A program made the translations under genes and the position numbers. Of a stretch of 64,000 nucleotides of DNA, positions 35,356 to 44,297 are shown piece by piece. The notes under the pieces are model-generated. The model did not search any database and was not told the origin of the DNA. It saw only the letters and a program-made list of their open reading frames with translations. Source of the stretch: Enorma phocaeensis (GTDB lineage: Bacteria; Actinomycetota; Coriobacteriia; Coriobacteriales; Coriobacteriaceae); the NCBI RefSeq assembly GCF_900186505.1, contig NZ_LT891969.1, positions 406,852-470,851 on the forward strand, given 5' to 3'. Within the stretch, counting starts at the first letter, position 1, and each line of letters begins with the position of its first letter.

Positions 35356-36264
35356 ATGGATGCCACGACGCATACCTTCCAGGACATCATCCTGGGTTTG
35401 CAGCGCTACTGGGGGAGCCAGGGCTGCGTCATCATGCAGCCGTACGACTCCGAGGTGGGCGCTGGTACGTTCCATACCGCGACGGCGCTGCGCTCGCTGG
35501 GGCCTGCTGCCTGGCGCACCTGCTACGCCCAGCCCTGCCGTCGCCCCGCGGACGGCCGCTACGGCGAGAACCCCAACCGCATGCAGCACTACTACCAGTT
35601 CCAGGTGCTGCTCAAGCCCTCGCCGGCGAACAGCCAGGAGCTCTACCTCGATTCGCTCAAGGCAATCGGGCTCGACCCGGCAGACCATGACATCCGCTTC
35701 GTCGAGGATGACTGGGAGAGCCCTACGCTCGGTGCTTGGGGCCTGGGCTGGGAGGTCTGGCTCAACGGCATGGAGGTTACCCAGTTCACCTATTTCCAGC
35801 AGGTGGGCGGCATCGAGGTCGATCCCGTTCCGGTGGAGATCACCTATGGCTTGGAGCGCCTCGCCATGTACATCCAGGGCGTCAACTCTGTCTACGACCT
35901 GGTATGGAGCTACCTGCCCGACGGAACGCCCATGACCTACGGCGATGTGTTCCTCGAGAACGAGCGCGAGTTCTCGGCCTATAACTTCGAGGTGGCCGAT
36001 ATCGAGCTCATGCGCCAGAAGTTCGATGACTATGAGGCCGAGTGCCATTCGTGCCTCGATGCGAAGCTGCCGCTGCCGGCGTACGACTGCGTCATGAAGT
36101 GCAGCCATGCGTTCAACATCTTGGATGCGCGCGGCGCGCTTTCCGCTGTGGAGCGTGCAAACTACATCCTGCGCGTACGCACGGTCGCCAAGGCCTCCTG
36201 CGAGGCTTATCTTGCGGAGGTTGCCTCGAGCGACCAGGATGCATCTGAAGGGGAGGTGGCATAA
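35356..36264 (+). CDS. glyQ: Glycyl-tRNA synthetase alpha subunit
   Basis: A protein of 302 residues: THTFQDIILGLQRYWGSQGCVIMQPYD (in part), the class II motif region RRPADGRYGENPNRMQHYYQFQV (in part) and WEVWLNGMEVTQFTYFQQ. It forms the alpha2beta2 enzyme that charges tRNA-Gly. I chose ATG 35356 because GAGGAGGAGG lies 11 bases upstream and the protein then starts like known GlyQ. Upstream in-frame ATGs at 35302 and 35323 have no ribosome site. Confidence 0.94.
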   Translation: MDATTHTFQDIILGLQRYWGSQGCVIMQPYDSEVGAGTFHTATALRSLGPAAWRTCYAQPCRRPADGRYGENPNRMQHYYQFQVLLKPSPANSQELYLDSLKAIGLDPADHDIRFVEDDWESPTLGAWGLGWEVWLNGMEVTQFTYFQQVGGIEVDPVPVEITYGLERLAMYIQGVNSVYDLVWSYLPDGTPMTYGDVFLENEREFSAYNFEVADIELMRQKFDDYEAECHSCLDAKLPLPAYDCVMKCSHAFNILDARGALSAVERANYILRVRTVAKASCEAYLAEVASSDQDASEGEVA

Positions 36265-36265
36265 G

Positions 36266-38362
36266 ATGGCTGAGACCCGCGATTTCCTGTTCGAGATCGG
36301 AACCGAGGAGATGCCCTCGGCACCGCTCATGAATGCCGTCAAGCAGCTCGGGCCCATGATCGACGGCGGTCTTTCCGAGGCGGGACTTGCCCATGGCGAG
36401 GTGCGCGTGCTCTCGACGCCGCGTCGTCTGGTCGCGATCGTAGCAGACGTCGCCACCGCGACTGACGAGGTGCACGAGATCCGCCGCGGTCCTGCTGCGA
36501 ACATCGCGTTCGATGCCGAGGGCGTGCCCACCAAGGCAGCCGAAGGGTTTGCGCGCAAGTTCGGTCTCACGGCAGCTGAGCTTTCCCGCCGTGAGGATAC
36601 CGATGGCCGCGAGTACGTCTTCGCCGAGAAGAGCATTCCCTCGCAGCCCGCGACGCCCTTGCTCACGGCCCTCTGCGAGAAGACCATCGCTGGCCTCCAG
36701 TGGCCCAACTACCGCAGCCAGCGCTGGGGCTCTACGCATGAGACGTTCGTCCGTCCCATCCGCTGGATCTGCGCGCTTCTAGGTTCGGACGTCGTGCCCG
36801 TGCGCTATGCGGATGTTCGGTCCGGGAACACCACGCGCGGCCACCGCGTCCTCGGCCCGGGCGAGCATGTGGTCTCCGAGCCTGCCGTCTTCGAGCAGGT
36901 GCTCGAGGAGGCCGGCGTCTTGTGCGAGGAGCGCAGGCGCGCCGTTATCGCCGAAGGCATCGCGCGCATCGAGGAGGAGCGCGGCGGCGCCCGCGTCGAT
37001 ACGCCCAAGAAGGTTCTCGATGAGGTCGTGAACCTCTGCGAGTGGCCGACCGTGCTGGTGGGTTCGTTCGATGAGGAGTTCCTCAAGGTCCCGCATGAGA
37101 TCATCTGCGAGTCCATGCTTTCCAACCAGCGATACTTCCCGATCTATGACGCAGCGGGCGAGCTTACGCGCGAGTTCGTTGTCGTTGGAAACGGCAAGCC
37201 CGAAAACGCCGAGGTCATCATCGATGGCAATGAGCGCGTGGTGCGAGCCCGTCTGTACGACGCGAAGTTCTTCTACGACGAGGACTTGAAGGTGCCGCTC
37301 GAGGAGTTCCGCTCCCGCTTGGAGCAGGTCGGATTCCAGGAGAAGCTCGGCAACGTGCTTCAGAAGAGCGCGCGCATCGAGGAGCTTGCAGGTGAGATAG
37401 CCCGTGCCGCAGGCTGCGATTCGATCGTGAGCGCTGACGCGATCCGGGCCGCACATCTCTGCAAGGCAGACCTCGTTTCGAGTGCGGTCATCGAGTTCAC
37501 GAGCCAGCAAGGCGTCATGGGCGGCTACTACGCATTGGCTGCAGGCGAGCATGAGGCCGTTGCTCATGCGATCCGTGACCATTATCGGCCTCGCTTCGCC
37601 GGGGACGATCTGCCCGAGGGCATCGAGGGCTGCATCGTGGCGGTAGCCGATAAGCTCGACACGATCGCGGGCATGTTCGCCATCGGCGAGCCGCCGACTG
37701 GTTCCAAGGATCCCTTCGCGCTGCGCCGGAGCGCCATCGGCGTCCTCAATATCCTTCGCGACCGTCTGCGCTGCGGCTACGTCGAGCTGGTCCACGCGGC
37801 CCTGCGCGCCTACGCAGCGCAAGGCCTTGAGTTCGATGAGGACGAGGTCGCCGGCGCGATCTGCGCCTTCATCAAGGGCCGTATGGAGCAGATCGCGCGC
37901 GACGAGGGCATCTCCCCCGATACGGTCTCGGCCGTATCGCAGGGTTCCGTGGTGGCGCCCGCCGACTATTTGGCACTCGCGCACGCCCTCGAGGACGCGC
38001 GCAAGCACGACCCCGAGGCGTTCGAGAACCTCGCCACGGCATATGCGCGCGCAAGTCACCTCGCGGATGCATCTCTTGGCACCGATGTCAGCGAGGAGTT
38101 GCTCGGCGATGCCGAGCGCGATCTGCTTTCTGCCACCGATGCCACGAACCGCGCTGTGGGCGAAGCGCTCTCGTCCAAGGATTTCACCGGTCTCATCGCC
38201 GCCCTTGCATCGCTCCGCGAACCCATCGACCGCTTCTTCGACGATGTCCTCGTCATGGATGAGGACGAGGCGCTTCGCGCTAACCGCCTGCGCCTGCTCA
38301 ATCGCTTCGCCACCGTCTTCGACGGCGTGGCTAACATCGGCGAGCTCGCACGGAAGAAGTAG
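36266..38362 (+). CDS. glyS: Glycyl-tRNA synthetase beta subunit
   Basis: A protein of 698 residues: RDFLFEIGTEEMPSAPL start, WGSTHETFVRPIRWI, and SKDPFALRRSAIGVLNILRD near the HD-like domain, with a C-terminal anticodon-binding region. It supplies tRNA binding for the alpha2beta2 enzyme. The ATG lies one base after the glyQ stop, with AGGGGAGG upstream in glyQ, so the two are coupled and made in equal amounts. Confidence 0.95.
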   Translation: MAETRDFLFEIGTEEMPSAPLMNAVKQLGPMIDGGLSEAGLAHGEVRVLSTPRRLVAIVADVATATDEVHEIRRGPAANIAFDAEGVPTKAAEGFARKFGLTAAELSRREDTDGREYVFAEKSIPSQPATPLLTALCEKTIAGLQWPNYRSQRWGSTHETFVRPIRWICALLGSDVVPVRYADVRSGNTTRGHRVLGPGEHVVSEPAVFEQVLEEAGVLCEERRRAVIAEGIARIEEERGGARVDTPKKVLDEVVNLCEWPTVLVGSFDEEFLKVPHEIICESMLSNQRYFPIYDAAGELTREFVVVGNGKPENAEVIIDGNERVVRARLYDAKFFYDEDLKVPLEEFRSRLEQVGFQEKLGNVLQKSARIEELAGEIARAAGCDSIVSADAIRAAHLCKADLVSSAVIEFTSQQGVMGGYYALAAGEHEAVAHAIRDHYRPRFAGDDLPEGIEGCIVAVADKLDTIAGMFAIGEPPTGSKDPFALRRSAIGVLNILRDRLRCGYVELVHAALRAYAAQGLEFDEDEVAGAICAFIKGRMEQIARDEGISPDTVSAVSQGSVVAPADYLALAHALEDARKHDPEAFENLATAYARASHLADASLGTDVSEELLGDAERDLLSATDATNRAVGEALSSKDFTGLIAALASLREPIDRFFDDVLVMDEDEALRANRLRLLNRFATVFDGVANIGELARKK

Positions 38363-38385
38363 GTTGCTGCTTATAGCTGCTTAAA

Positions 38386-38417
38386 CGTCCCGGTTTCGCC
38401 TGAGCGGAGCCGGGACG
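38386..38417 (+). terminator. Hairpin after glyS, probable terminator
   Basis: CGTCCCGG and CCGGGACG form a perfect 8-bp stem with a 16-nt loop, 24 bases after the glyS stop. There is no T run, so termination may need a factor. Confidence 0.5.
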
Positions 38418-38471
38418 CTGCCTATCGGCGCTGCTCGTCGGACGATAAGCGCATGGATCGAGGGGAGTGAT

Positions 38472-39317
38472 ATGGTAGGGAAACCCATCATTCACGTCGT
38501 ATCGGATTCTCTTGGCGATACCGCTTGCGATGTGGTGCTCGCTGCAGCTGGCCAGTTTCCTCCCGACGCATTCGAAATCGTTCGGCTTCCAAAGGTCGAG
38601 CGCGTCTCGCAGGTAGAGCGACATCTTGCCGAGCACGGCGCCCCAGATCGGCAGGCCGCGGTCTTCCATACGATCGTAGGGCCTGCATTGCGCGATGAGG
38701 TGACGGAGCTCCTCCAGAGGCTCGATATTCCTGCCGTCGACCTTATGGGGCCTGCGCTCGGCCTCCTTTCAAGGCTGAGCGGGTCTGAGCCCCTCGGTAT
38801 CCCGGGTGTCATCCATAGGACGGATGAACGCTACTTCCATCGCATCTCGTGCATGGAGTTCACGCTCGAGCATGACGACGGCGCCGGTTCAGAGGACCTT
38901 GGCCGAGCGGACATCGTCCTCATCGGGGTCTCGCGCACCTCTAAAACGCCGCTCTCCATGTATCTGGCTCTGCAGGGGTACCGAGTCGCAAACATTCCCC
39001 TGGTGCCGGGTTCCGAGCCTCCACGCGAGCTTTTCGATTGCGACCCGGCGCGAGTGTTCGGCTTGCTTTCCACCACGGAGGTCATCGCGAGCCGCAGAAA
39101 CGAGCGGCTCGAGGGGCCGCTTGCACGCGCGGTTGCTCCGAGCTACGCCGATCCCGAGCATATCGCGCGCGAGTTGGATGATGCCCGCGCGCTCATGCGA
39201 CGCCTCGGCTGCTTCGTGGTTCGCACCGACGGAAAGGCTATCGAGGAGTCCGCGGCCGAGATCTCGGCGCACCTCGAGCGCATCCTTGCGAAGCGACGGC
39301 TCCGTGCCGATGGGTAG
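38472..39317 (+). CDS. PPDK regulatory protein (bifunctional kinase/pyrophosphorylase, DUF299)
   Basis: A protein of 281 residues with the DUF299 P-loop GVSRTSKTPLSMYLA (about 156-170) and VVSDSLGDTA at the start. Members phosphorylate and dephosphorylate a Thr next to the catalytic His of pyruvate phosphate dikinase (or PEP synthase), using ADP and Pi respectively. With ppdK next downstream, PPDK is the natural target. The separate promoter region between them suggests different expression levels. GGGGAG lies a few bases before the ATG. Confidence 0.93.
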   Translation: MVGKPIIHVVSDSLGDTACDVVLAAAGQFPPDAFEIVRLPKVERVSQVERHLAEHGAPDRQAAVFHTIVGPALRDEVTELLQRLDIPAVDLMGPALGLLSRLSGSEPLGIPGVIHRTDERYFHRISCMEFTLEHDDGAGSEDLGRADIVLIGVSRTSKTPLSMYLALQGYRVANIPLVPGSEPPRELFDCDPARVFGLLSTTEVIASRRNERLEGPLARAVAPSYADPEHIARELDDARALMRRLGCFVVRTDGKAIEESAAEISAHLERILAKRRLRADG

Positions 39318-39356
39318 GTCCTGAAGACGACCGAGCACCACTCACGGTGGTAGGTT

Positions 39357-39379
39357 GTATATCAGAGTGCTACATATAC
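39357..39379. promoter_or_regulatory. Inverted repeat GTATAT-N11-ATATAC upstream of ppdK
   Basis: A perfect 6-bp dyad in an AT-rich patch, 207 bases before the ppdK start. Shape and spacing fit a dimeric regulator site. No regulator is identified. Confidence 0.4.
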
Positions 39380-39396
39380 CCTTCATAAGCAGGCAA

Positions 39397-39414
39397 TAGT
39401 TCTGAAATGAACTA
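39397..39414. promoter_or_regulatory. Inverted repeat TAGTTC-N6-GAACTA upstream of ppdK
   Basis: A perfect 18-bp dyad (6-bp arms), 17 bases after the first dyad and 172 bases before ppdK. The GTTC/GAAC half sites resemble those of many helix-turn-helix repressors. A candidate -10 TATAGT lies downstream at 39508-39513. Confidence 0.45.
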
Positions 39415-39585
39415 CACCGTTACTCCATTCATCCTACCGTTTACACCTTGCATTCGGCCGTCGACGAGCACATAGATACCTCACGTCTTCCCATGGGCGC
39501 TGTTACCTATAGTTTGCGCATACCCGCTGCCGGCGGGGCATCGTACCGCGATTCGCAGCATGGGGCTGCCGAAAGGGGGAGTATC

Positions 39586-42330
39586 GTGAACGATGAGAAA
39601 CGGGTGTACCGGTTCGGAGGCGACGAGCAGGGGAGGGATGTTACCGAAGGCTCCGCGAGCATGAACTACGTGCTCGGCGGCAAGGGGGCCAACCTGGCCG
39701 AGATGTGCCGGCTGGGATTGCCGGTTCCAGGAGGGTTCACCATCACCTGCCAGACGTGCGTCGCCTATTCCGGTGCCGGGGACGTATGGCCGCTAGGCGC
39801 CTTGGATGAGATCGATGAGGCGACTCGCGATCTCGAGCGTCGGATGGGCCGCAAGCTGGGTGATCCTGATGACCCGCTTCTGGTTTCCGTCCGTTCGGGC
39901 GCACCGTTCTCCATGCCCGGAATGATGGATACGGTGCTGAATCTGGGTTTGAACGACGAGGCCGCTCGCGGGCTCATCAAACAGACCCAAGACGAGCACT
40001 TCGTATGGGACTCCTACCGCCGTTTCATCCAGATGTTCTCGGATGTCGTCATGGGCGTGGATGCGGAGCTGTTCGAGAATGCATTGACCGAGAAGCGCCT
40101 GGTGGCGGGTGTGAAGAGCGATGCCGAGCTTTCATCTGGGGACCTGTTCGAGCTCGTCGAGGAGTTCAAGGGAATCTTCCAGGAGCATGTCTCGGCATCC
40201 GACCATCCCGAGCTCGTCGTAGATGGAAAGGTCATGTTCCCGCAAGATCCCGCTGTCCAGCTCCGGCTTGCCATCGAGGCGGTCTTCGGCAGCTGGATGA
40301 ACGAGCGCGCCTGCCTCTATCGCAAGCGCAACGGCATTCCCGATGATCTTGGAACCGCGGTGAACGTGCAGGCGATGGCATACGGCAACAAGGGCGATAG
40401 CTCTGCCACGGGCGTCGCTTTCACGCGCGACCCGGCTAGCGGCGAGAACGTCCGCTATGGAGACTTCTTGATCAACGCGCAAGGCGAGGACGTCGTCGCG
40501 GGCATCCGCAACACCCAGCCCATCCAGGAGATGGGTTCGTACCCCGCGCTCGCGGATGCCGCGCGCGATCTGGAGCGCATCTTCCAGATCCTCGAAGCCC
40601 ACTACCGTGACATGATGGATATCGAGTTCACCATCGAGCAGGGGAAGCTCTGGATGCTCCAGACCCGCGTCGGCAAGCGAACCGCCACGGCGGCGCTTCG
40701 CATCGCCATCGACATGGTCGAAGAGGGCCTGATCGATCGCGAGACGGCAGTTCGTCGCATCGATCCTGCTCAGCTCGACCAGCTTCTCCATCCGCAGTTC
40801 AACACCCATACCGCCCCCGATGTCCTCGCGCGCGGCCTCAACGCGAGCCCGGGCGCCGCAGTGGGTGAAATCGTCTTCAGCTCAGATGATGCGGTGCGGC
40901 GTGCCGGGGAGGGCGTTCCCGTCGTTTTGGTTCGATGGGAGACCAACCCCGATGACCTCAAGGGCATGGTTGCCGCGGAGGGCATCCTCACCAGCCATGG
41001 AGGCAAGACGAGCCATGCGGCGGTGATCGCGCGCGGCATGGGAGCGCCATGCGTATGCGGCGTCGAGGCATTCCGCATCGATGCCGCCGCCAAAGAGGTC
41101 CATGTGGAGGGAACCGATGTCGTGCTCCGCGAGGGGGACATCATCTCAATCGACGGAACCACCGGCATCGTGGTCGCCGGCGCCGTACCGCTCAAACGCG
41201 CCGAGCTTACGGGCGACCTGGAGACCATACTCTCCTGGGCTGATGAGATCCGCCTGCAGCCGGGCTCGACCCATCCCTATCATGTTCGCGTTAACGCCGA
41301 CAACCCCGAGGATGCCGAGCTCGCACTCGGTTTTGGCGCAGAGGCGATCGGTCTGTGCCGTACCGAGCACATGTTCCTCGGCGATCGCAAGGAAATCATC
41401 CAGTCGTTCATCTTGAGCGACGACGAGCAGGAGCGCCAAGCTGCGCTGGACAGCCTTCTCACCGTCCAACGCAGGGACTTCCTCAAGATGTTCAAGACGA
41501 TGGATGACCGCGATGTGGTCGTGCGCCTCATCGACCCGCCGCTCCATGAGTTCCTGGATGATCCCAGGTCGCTCGAAGTCCGTATCGCCCGTCTCGAAGC
41601 TGCGGGCGCTCCCGCCGAGGAGCTCGAAGCTCTCAAGGCGCGCCTGCGTCGCATCGACGGCATGGCTGAGATGAACCCCATGCTCGGATTACGCGGCGTG
41701 CGCCTGTCTTTCGTGTTCCCCGAGCTCCCGCTCATGCAGGTTCGCGCCATCGCCAGCGCCGCGGCGCTCCTCATCCGCGATGAGGGGCTCGCCCCCAAGC
41801 CGGAGGTCATGGTTCCTCTGGTCTCGCTCGAGTCCGAGCAGGTTCAGATGCGTTCGATTTGCGAGCAGGTGATCGATGAGGTGGCTGCGGAGTACGGCGT
41901 CGCGCTCGATATCCCGGTTGGCACGATGCTCGAGCTTCCACGTGCCTGCCTCATGGCGGATGCCATCGCGCAGCATGCGGACTTTCTGTGCTTCGGGACG
42001 AACGACCTCACCCAGACCACGTTCGGCTTCTCTCGTGATGATGCCGAGTCCAAGTTCATCCCTATCTACCTGCATAACAAGCTGCTTGAGAGGAACCCGT
42101 TCGAGACGATCGACGAAGGGGTGCTCGAGCTCGTCCGAATGGCGGTCGAAAAGGGGCGGTCCGTTAAGCCGGAGCTCACCTGCGGCGTCTGCGGCGAGCA
42201 CGGCGGCGACCCCGAGTCCATCAAGGGGCTCTTCAACGTAGCTGGAGTCGACTACGTTTCCTGCTCTCCGTATCGCGTTCCCGTCGCGCGGCTGGCGGCC
42301 GCCCAAGCGAAGCTTGCGGAGATGGCATAG
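39586..42330 (+). CDS. ppdK: Pyruvate, phosphate dikinase
   Basis: A protein of 914 residues. The N-terminal ATP-grasp domain (LGGKGANLAEMCRLGLPVPGGF), the central phosphohistidine domain with TSHGGKTSHAAVIARGMGAP (regulatory Thr and catalytic His), and the C-terminal PEP/pyruvate barrel (GLCRTEHMFLG, FGTNDLTQTTFG, CGVCGEHGGDP) are intact. It interconverts pyruvate, ATP and Pi with PEP, AMP and PPi, and here could supply PEP to the aromatic pathway or save energy in glycolysis. GTG at 39586 has GGGGGAG four bases upstream; a longer frame from 39448 has no conserved residues. Confidence 0.96.
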   Translation: MNDEKRVYRFGGDEQGRDVTEGSASMNYVLGGKGANLAEMCRLGLPVPGGFTITCQTCVAYSGAGDVWPLGALDEIDEATRDLERRMGRKLGDPDDPLLVSVRSGAPFSMPGMMDTVLNLGLNDEAARGLIKQTQDEHFVWDSYRRFIQMFSDVVMGVDAELFENALTEKRLVAGVKSDAELSSGDLFELVEEFKGIFQEHVSASDHPELVVDGKVMFPQDPAVQLRLAIEAVFGSWMNERACLYRKRNGIPDDLGTAVNVQAMAYGNKGDSSATGVAFTRDPASGENVRYGDFLINAQGEDVVAGIRNTQPIQEMGSYPALADAARDLERIFQILEAHYRDMMDIEFTIEQGKLWMLQTRVGKRTATAALRIAIDMVEEGLIDRETAVRRIDPAQLDQLLHPQFNTHTAPDVLARGLNASPGAAVGEIVFSSDDAVRRAGEGVPVVLVRWETNPDDLKGMVAAEGILTSHGGKTSHAAVIARGMGAPCVCGVEAFRIDAAAKEVHVEGTDVVLREGDIISIDGTTGIVVAGAVPLKRAELTGDLETILSWADEIRLQPGSTHPYHVRVNADNPEDAELALGFGAEAIGLCRTEHMFLGDRKEIIQSFILSDDEQERQAALDSLLTVQRRDFLKMFKTMDDRDVVVRLIDPPLHEFLDDPRSLEVRIARLEAAGAPAEELEALKARLRRIDGMAEMNPMLGLRGVRLSFVFPELPLMQVRAIASAAALLIRDEGLAPKPEVMVPLVSLESEQVQMRSICEQVIDEVAAEYGVALDIPVGTMLELPRACLMADAIAQHADFLCFGTNDLTQTTFGFSRDDAESKFIPIYLHNKLLERNPFETIDEGVLELVRMAVEKGRSVKPELTCGVCGEHGGDPESIKGLFNVAGVDYVSCSPYRVPVARLAAAQAKLAEMA

Positions 42331-42345
42331 CTATTGAGCTCAGCG

Positions 42346-42437
42346 CATGGGTTGGACGTGTTGTTGTAAGGAATCGAGATTGCCTACTTGCCACCTCGAA
42401 TCGTTTGCGTATACTAATAACGTTTGTCCAACCCATG
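42346..42437. repeat. 12-bp inverted repeat flanking the rplS promoter
   Basis: CATGGGTTGGAC at 42346-42357 and its exact reverse complement GTCCAACCCATG at 42426-42437. The promoter of rplS lies between the arms. In RNA reading through from ppdK the arms could pair; in RNA from the rplS promoter only the right arm is present. Confidence 0.6.
42388..42415 (+). promoter_or_regulatory. Promoter of rplS
   Basis: TTGCCA, 16-bp spacer, TATACT. Leader of about 60 nt before rplS. Confidence 0.85.
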
Positions 42438-42484
42438 TGTCGGCGTACGCGCGCGGCACCTCTGGATAAGAGATAGGAACGAGA

Positions 42485-42826
42485 ATGGATTACATCCGCG
42501 CTATCGAGCGCCAGCAGATCCGCGAGGACATCCCGCAGGTCCGCGTCGGCGACAACGTCAAGGTGCACTATCGCATCAAGGAGGGTGACCGCGAGCGCAT
42601 CCAGGTCTTCCAGGGCGATGTCATTCGCATGAGCGGTGGCTCCTCCCGCGAGACCTTCACCGTCCGCAAGATCTCCTTCGGCGTCGGCGTCGAGCGCACC
42701 TTCCCGCTTCATAGCCCCAAGATCGCCAAGCTCGAGGTCGTGCGCCACGGTCGCGTTCGTCGCGCTAAGCTCTACTACCTGCGCGACAAGATCGGCAAGG
42801 CTGCTCGCATTCCCGAGAAGCGCTAG
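42485..42826 (+). CDS. rplS: 50S ribosomal protein L19
   Basis: A protein of 113 residues: VGDNVKVHYRIKEGDRERIQVFQGDVI, FGVGVERTFPLHSPKI and RRAKLYYLRDKIGKAARI (each in part) define L19, which sits at the subunit interface. Here it is separated from trmD by lepB, glyQS and ppdK, whereas many bacteria keep trmD-rplS adjacent. A terminator follows 23 bases later. Confidence 0.97.
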   Translation: MDYIRAIERQQIREDIPQVRVGDNVKVHYRIKEGDRERIQVFQGDVIRMSGGSSRETFTVRKISFGVGVERTFPLHSPKIAKLEVVRHGRVRRAKLYYLRDKIGKAARIPEKR

Positions 42827-42849
42827 GTCGTATCGCATCGACAGGAACA

Positions 42850-42874
42850 GGGTCGCCGCAAGGCGGCCCTTTTT
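42850..42874 (+). terminator. Rho-independent terminator after rplS
   Basis: GGGTCGCC and GGCGGCCC pair around a GCAA tetraloop, followed by TTTTT. The rnhB start is 20 bases downstream. Confidence 0.92.
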
Positions 42875-42893
42875 CTCATAATGGAGGCTCAAG

Positions 42894-43682
42894 ATGGCGA
42901 ATCAGAACAGCACCGCAAAGGCCGCGGAGATCTCCGCTGAGCTCGCGAGTGCTCCCGTCGACGACATTCCCGCCTTGGTCGAGCGCTATGAAGACGATCC
43001 GCGCTCTCAGGTTAGGAAGGCATGCGAGAGGGCCATGCGGCGACTCGATAAGGAGTTAGCCGAGCGCGAGCGGGTCGATGCGATGTATCGCGCTATGAGG
43101 GAATACGGGGGAGGAGGCGTCGTTATCGGGGTGGACGAGGTCGGACGCGGCTCCGTTGCGGGACCGCTCACCGTTTGTGCCGTCTGCCTCCCCGATGAGC
43201 CCCGTATATCGGGGTTGAACGATTCCAAGCAGCTTACGCCTGCGCGACGCGAGCTCGTGGCGGCTCGCATAGCCGAAGTCGCGCTTGCCATCGGCATCGC
43301 GAATATCCCAGCCGCGGACATTGACCACTGGGGGATGGCGACCTGCTTGAGGCGCGCGGTGGCAGCGGCAGTCGAAGATGCCGGCATCGTGCCCGATAGC
43401 GTCCTCATGGACGGGAACCCCCTGGGAGCTGTTCCCAACGAGGTTGATATCGTTCACGGCGACGCGCGCGTTGCCTGCATCGCAGCCGCTTCAATCGTCG
43501 CCAAGGTAACGCGAGACGCGCACATGGTAGAGCTCGATGCGCTCTTCCCCGGCTATCACTTCGCAGAATCCAAGGGTTACGCCTCTGCCGACCATATCGC
43601 CGCGATCAAGGCTCACGGGCTCACCGAGGAGCACAGGGTGAGCTTTTGTGGGAACTTTCTGGAGAGCGGCCGTCTGTTCTAG
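42894..43682 (+). CDS. rnhB: Ribonuclease HII
   Basis: A protein of 262 residues. The catalytic core has GVDEVGRGSVAGPLTV (Asp-Glu pair), LNDSKQLTPARRE, MDGNPLGAVP and the later Asp in KVTRDAHM. It removes RNA from RNA:DNA hybrids and single ribonucleotides. About 70 residues precede the core, forming a helical extension found in some Gram-positive RnhB. GGAGG lies six bases before the ATG. Confidence 0.95.
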   Translation: MANQNSTAKAAEISAELASAPVDDIPALVERYEDDPRSQVRKACERAMRRLDKELAERERVDAMYRAMREYGGGGVVIGVDEVGRGSVAGPLTVCAVCLPDEPRISGLNDSKQLTPARRELVAARIAEVALAIGIANIPAADIDHWGMATCLRRAVAAAVEDAGIVPDSVLMDGNPLGAVPNEVDIVHGDARVACIAAASIVAKVTRDAHMVELDALFPGYHFAESKGYASADHIAAIKAHGLTEEHRVSFCGNFLESGRLF

Positions 43683-43844
43683 CAGACCTGCGCACCATAA
43701 GCGCTTGCGAATCGCCGTTAAGCGGGGACGGTATAACCGTTGGAAGCTTCTGGTAAGGTTCCGGCAAGGTTGCGACATGGATGCGTTGGAAACCGGTGCA
43801 TCGCCTGCGTGATGATGGCTCCACCACGAGGAAAGGAGCTATCC

Positions 43845-44297
43845 ATGCACGATCGAGGCGACCATGCTGGCTGCGATTCCGCTGCGCAGCCAAGTCTGTA
43901 CGACACCCTGACGTCCCATGAGGTCGGTGTTCTAGGCGAGATCATCGCCTCGTGCTACCTCGAGGAACGCGGCTACGATATCCTCGAGCGAAATTACCGT
44001 TGCCCTGAGGGGGAAGCCGACCTTGTCGCGTACGACCGGGTCGAGGAACAGGTAGTGCTCGTCGAGGTCAAGACGCGCCGCGCCCGCAACGTGCGCTCCG
44101 CTGCAGAGCTCTATCCCGAGGAGGCGGTCGATGATGGCAAGCGCTACCGGTATCGACGGATCGCAGCGCGCTATCTCACGGAGCATTTCCCGATATTCGC
44201 CTTGCGCTTCGATGTCGTCGCCATCACGATGGTGTCGGGCGGAGAGGCCTCGATCGAGCATTTCTACGATGTTCTGAATGATGAGGCGGAGTTCTGA
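43845..44297 (+). CDS. yraN: YraN / UPF0102 family nuclease-like protein
   Basis: A protein of 150 residues with the UPF0102 pattern LGEIIASCYLEERGYDILERNYRCPEGEADLVAYD and VLVEVKTRR (both in part), a predicted restriction-endonuclease-like fold with the E-x-D-E-x-K residues present. Biological role is unclear; in this position between rnhB and comM it is widely conserved. ATG at 43845 has AAAGGAG six bases upstream. The stop shares a base with the comM start. Confidence 0.9.
   Translation: MHDRGDHAGCDSAAQPSLYDTLTSHEVGVLGEIIASCYLEERGYDILERNYRCPEGEADLVAYDRVEEQVVLVEVKTRRARNVRSAAELYPEEAVDDGKRYRYRRIAARYLTEHFPIFALRFDVVAITMVSGGEASIEHFYDVLNDEAEF

Noticed and set aside
43683..43844. Promoter with TATAAC before yraN
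   Set aside because: The -10 is acceptable but no -35 stands at 16-18 bp; the nearest TTGCGA is 21 bp away. The 160-base gap shows nothing else.
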